DNA of 44,887 bases. It comes from Pseudomonadales bacterium. GTDB lineage: Bacteria; Pseudomonadota; Gammaproteobacteria; Pseudomonadales; Azotimanducaceae. Where the stretch lies: the NCBI GenBank assembly GCA_029249645.1, contig JAQWWC010000105.1:1-44887 (forward strand), read 5' to 3'. Positions 42,094 through 44,887 of this stretch are shown here, one piece after another. Below the pieces are notes generated by a model. The model was not told where the DNA came from. It did no database searches and saw only the letters and a list, made by a program, of their open reading frames with translations. The stretch's first letter is position 1, and each line of letters starts with the position of its first letter. A program made the position numbers and the translations under genes.

Positions 42094-44285
42094 TCTTGTC
42101 CGCGGTAAAATTGAGACATTTGGTCTTGCTCGGGGGTGGGCATACCCACATCGGTGTATTGCGGATGCTCGGAATGCACCCTGAGCCTGACTTAAAAGTT
42201 ACTTTGGTGAGCCCAAGTCGCGAAACACCGTATTCCGGACTTTTGCCCGGCGTGGTTAGCGGACATTTCCCAGAAGAAGATTTATACATCGATTTAGGCC
42301 GTCTGTGTCAATTTGCGGGCGCTGAGTTGATCTTGGCGACCGCAACCGGGGTTGACCCAAATGGCTCTGAAATTGGGTTAGAGAATCGGCCCAGTCTTGC
42401 CTACGACTATTTGTCAATTGACGTCGGCATTGAGCCGGCGCTTACAGATCTCACGGAATTCGATGAGGCCCTTGTGCCCGTTAAGCCCATTTCCGGATTT
42501 ATGGCGCGTTTCAATTTGGTGTACGAACAGTACCGCGGTGGTGGCGCCTTTGCCATTGTTGGGGCTGGGGCGGCGGGTCTTGAATTGGCTTTTGCGCTGA
42601 ATCACCGCTTTGGTGGCAAGGCCGAAGGAAATGGATTGCAAAAACCCATCTTCTATTTGTGCCAGGCTGCTGCAGAAATTTTACCTGAGGCGCCGGGTCG
42701 ACTCCGAGCGAACATTCAAAAGGCGCTGGCCGCGCAAGGCATCCAATTTCAACCCCAGTTTCGCGCAGTGCGCCAAGGCGCAGGCCAGCTGGTGTCGGCA
42801 GGTGGGGCTGTCTTGGAGGTCGATCAGGTCTTTTGGGCAACGGGCGCCGCGCCTCAATCTTTTCTTAAGAATAGTGAGCTGGCGCTTACGCCATCCGGAT
42901 TTATCGCGGTGAACGCACAGTTACAATCGGTTAGTCATCCCAATGTTTTCGCGGTGGGTGACGCAGCCGACATGGTAGAGCAACCTCGGCCAAAAGCGGG
43001 CGTCTACGCCGTCCGTCAGGCCCCGGTTTTGTTTAAAAACCTAATAAAAAACCATCGCGGCCAGACCTTGACGCGCTTCAAACCACAGCAACGGTATCTA
43101 TCGTTGATTTCACTGGGCGAGCAAACGGCTCTGGGCTACAAAGGCTCTTTTTGGGGATCCGGGCGTAGCCTTTGGCGCCTCAAGCGCCACATTGATTACA
43201 GGTTCCTCGATTTGTTTAAAAACCTGCCGCTGATGACGCAGCCGAGCGCCGCGAACAAACAAGTGTTAGATCCCAGTACGCAGTGCCGAGGGTGTGGCGC
43301 GAAGGTGGCCTCGAGCATCCTCAGCGATGTGCTGTCTCAGCTGGATCCTGATGGCGGGCGGGTACTTGATGACTCGGCGGTCCTGACGCCGCCGATCGGC
43401 GAGCTTATGATTCAATCGGTCGATGCGTTCCGACCCATTATTGATGATCCTTATGTGCTCGCGAAAATTGCGGTCGTGCATGCCGTTAGCGATATTTACG
43501 CCATGGGCGGACGCGTTGGGCCGATTATGGTCAACCTAACGTTGCCCTACGGTAGTGAATCCATCACTCGATCGCTACTGCAACAGGTCATGGCAGGCGT
43601 GCTCAGCCAGACCAAGGCTGAAGGTGGACAGTTGGTCGGGGGGCACACCGCTGAAGGTCTTGAGCTCAATATCACGGTCAGTGTGACGGGTTGGGCGTCG
43701 TCGGGCCACATCAAAACCAGTCGTGGAGCGCAGCTGAATGACCACTTAGTTCTGACCAAAGCACTCGGGACGGGCACTTTATTTGCGGCTTCAATGCGCG
43801 GCCAAGCGGCGCCGTCATGGATCAGTGATGCCGTTTCGATGATGTTGCAATCTAACCGAGCAGCTGGTGCTCTCGTTGCAGCGCCTTCGGTACATGCGGT
43901 CACGGATGTGACCGGTTTTGGTCTAGCGGGTCACTTGCAGAGCATGCTGGTGGCAGGCCAAGGCGTTGACTTGATATTGCCGCATCTACCGGTGCTTAAA
44001 GGGGCCTTAACCAGTTTGTCAGAGCTGGGCGTTTACAGCACCGCCCATGAGAAAAATCAGCGCGCCGCGACCTCGGTGCGCACGCAGGCCTTTTCGGACC
44101 AGCGTCTTTTAGCTCGGCAGTCGTTGTTATTTGATCCTCAGACCTCTGGTGGGTTGTTAATCAGCGTCGCGCCGGATGCCTCTCAGGATCTTGTTGATCG
44201 GTTACAGGCTTTAGGCTTTGATCAAGCGGCCGTCATCGGCACGATAACGGATCAAGTAGGGATTGCTGTTAGCGGCGACGGGTAG
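42090..44285 (+). CDS. selD: Fusion: NADH dehydrogenase-like flavoprotein plus selenide, water dikinase (SelD)
   Basis: A two-part protein of about 731 residues. The N-terminal half (about 1-370) is a type-II NADH dehydrogenase-like FAD enzyme with LLGGGHTHIGVL (about 13-24), ETPYSGLLPGVVSGHF (about 45-60), a second Rossmann loop AIVGAGAAGLELA and NVFAVGDAADM. The C-terminal half (about 390-731) is SelD, which makes selenophosphate from selenide and ATP. Its active site reads CRGCGAKVASS with Cys402 and Lys405, matching E. coli Cys17 and Lys20, so it is the cysteine form. VGGHTAEG, DVTGFGLAGHL and FDPQTSGGLL are conserved. GTG 42090 overlaps the esterase stop by 4 bp and is preferred to an earlier frame start at 42063. 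No selA, selB or selU (mnmH) is in the window. Confidence 0.92.
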   Translation: MILSAVKLRHLVLLGGGHTHIGVLRMLGMHPEPDLKVTLVSPSRETPYSGLLPGVVSGHFPEEDLYIDLGRLCQFAGAELILATATGVDPNGSEIGLENRPSLAYDYLSIDVGIEPALTDLTEFDEALVPVKPISGFMARFNLVYEQYRGGGAFAIVGAGAAGLELAFALNHRFGGKAEGNGLQKPIFYLCQAAAEILPEAPGRLRANIQKALAAQGIQFQPQFRAVRQGAGQLVSAGGAVLEVDQVFWATGAAPQSFLKNSELALTPSGFIAVNAQLQSVSHPNVFAVGDAADMVEQPRPKAGVYAVRQAPVLFKNLIKNHRGQTLTRFKPQQRYLSLISLGEQTALGYKGSFWGSGRSLWRLKRHIDYRFLDLFKNLPLMTQPSAANKQVLDPSTQCRGCGAKVASSILSDVLSQLDPDGGRVLDDSAVLTPPIGELMIQSVDAFRPIIDDPYVLAKIAVVHAVSDIYAMGGRVGPIMVNLTLPYGSESITRSLLQQVMAGVLSQTKAEGGQLVGGHTAEGLELNITVSVTGWASSGHIKTSRGAQLNDHLVLTKALGTGTLFAASMRGQAAPSWISDAVSMMLQSNRAAGALVAAPSVHAVTDVTGFGLAGHLQSMLVAGQGVDLILPHLPVLKGALTSLSELGVYSTAHEKNQRAATSVRTQAFSDQRLLARQSLLFDPQTSGGLLISVAPDASQDLVDRLQALGFDQAAVIGTITDQVGIAVSGDG

Positions 44286-44363
44286 AGTCCGCCACGTCGG
44301 TTAGCTTGCGCAACGAGGGGTTAATTGTATGATGCAAGGAAAGCAGATAATGGCAGAACCCGC

Positions 44364-44887
44364 ATGAGCGCAGAATACAATCCAGATTTTGACCCAACCG
44401 GGATAGAAGGCGGCGTTGATACCAATGCATTACCTTGGGTCGAGTTGGGCTGCGCGCCAGGATGGCAATTTAAGCCGCTGCGGGCCAGTCGCGAAAGCGG
44501 CATGTTCTCGGCGATTGTCAAACTGAATCAGGGCGTCAGCACAACGAACTTGTTGCACCTTGGTGCGATGGATTTACTCATCCTCTCTGGCGAGCTTAAC
44601 TTTATTGATGGCCCACTGGCCGGCAGTATCGGTCCCGGTATTTGGGGCTATGTGCCGGCGAATGCCTGCGTCGCTGGGTTGCAGGCGGTACAAGACACCG
44701 AATTCCTTGCAAATTTTTATGGACCCGTTGCATTCTTGTCAGAGCAGCGTGGTGTTCTGAGTCTGTTAACGGCAATGGACCTGCAACAGGGCGCTGACGC
44801 GCATGGCATCATATTAGTTCCCAATACCTTGGCAGAATGTATGCAACCCAGAGCGCAATCTGCCCACGTGGCGGCTACGCCGCTCGC
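44364..44887 (+). CDS. Cupin domain protein (3' end outside window)
   Basis: The frame is open from ATG 44364 to the right edge, 174 complete codons. The translation begins MSAEYNPDFDPTGIEGGVDTN and contains a cupin-like barrel core (GMFSAIVKLNQG, TNLLHLGAMDLLILSGELNF, GPGIWGYVPANA) similar to ChrR-type or acetylacetone dioxygenase-like cupins. The His/Glu metal residues are sparse in the visible part, with one His in LLHLG. No clear ribosome-binding site was found. A short upstream frame ends ATGA at this ATG and may couple its translation. It follows the SelD fusion by 78 bp. Confidence 0.75.
   Translation, partial: MSAEYNPDFDPTGIEGGVDTNALPWVELGCAPGWQFKPLRASRESGMFSAIVKLNQGVSTTNLLHLGAMDLLILSGELNFIDGPLAGSIGPGIWGYVPANACVAGLQAVQDTEFLANFYGPVAFLSEQRGVLSLLTAMDLQQGADAHGIILVPNTLAECMQPRAQSAHVAATPL

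Noticed and set aside
1-44887. tRNA, rRNA, insertion sequence or prophage
   Set aside because: No cloverleaf, ribosomal RNA, transposase, integrase or terminal inverted repeat was recognised in either strand by reading.

Overview
The window looks like chromosomal DNA of an aerobic, probably marine, gammaproteobacterium. The housekeeping set points there: CpsG-type phosphomannomutase, DjlA, Prc, FkpA, LepB, Bfr/Bfd, RapA, ThyA, DUF1853 and the split B12-dependent ribonucleotide reductase NrdJa/NrdJb, which has the Pseudomonas arrangement. A CYP153-like P450 module suggests growth on alkanes or other lipids. I cannot name the genus. No rRNA, tRNA, insertion sequence, phage gene or CRISPR array was seen, and genes are densely packed on both strands.

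Layout. 1-199: start of a divergent lipoprotein gene. 220-7388: a plus-strand run with phosphomannomutase, a DjlA-type co-chaperone, then five tightly coupled sugar genes (TIM-barrel isomerase, two Gfo/Idh/MocA oxidoreductases, a GHMP kinase resembling plant galacturonokinase, and a sugar-1-phosphate nucleotidyltransferase). This is the best candidate for an undescribed pathway. 7624-9904: an APH-fold kinase and a PhoD-like phosphatase, both minus. 10261-16347: an iodotyrosine-deiodinase-like flavoprotein, the Prc protease, FkpA, a pentapeptide-repeat protein, a small membrane protein and signal peptidase I. 16625-19521: two transglutaminase-like proteins, bacterioferritin, and divergent bfd behind a Fur-like promoter.

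19656-19905 is a ten-copy 24-25 bp tandem repeat. 20031-23295 (minus) is a complete three-component P450 system: ferredoxin reductase, [2Fe-2S] ferredoxin and CYP153-like P450. 23532-27958: a tRNA-queuosine mannosyltransferase homologue, RapA and a DUF1244 protein. 27955-31779 (minus): nrdJa, nrdJb and thyA, a deoxynucleotide supply cluster with a 16-bp repeat block upstream. 32358-34869: a short-chain dehydrogenase and an acyl-CoA ligase. 34891-36410: a membrane/soluble pair related to spermidine synthase-like proteins. 36481-40220: a heterodimeric ABC exporter. 40192-44887: DUF1853, an HSL-type esterase, an NADH-dehydrogenase-like/SelD fusion and the start of a cupin gene.

Two themes connect genes that lie apart. 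One is lipid or hydrocarbon metabolism (P450 system, SDR, acyl-CoA ligase, esterase). The other is envelope and sugar-nucleotide chemistry. Several intergenic regions carry different degenerate short tandem repeats, which may be a property of this genome. Functions are assigned from motifs and remembered family sequences only; no database search was possible.
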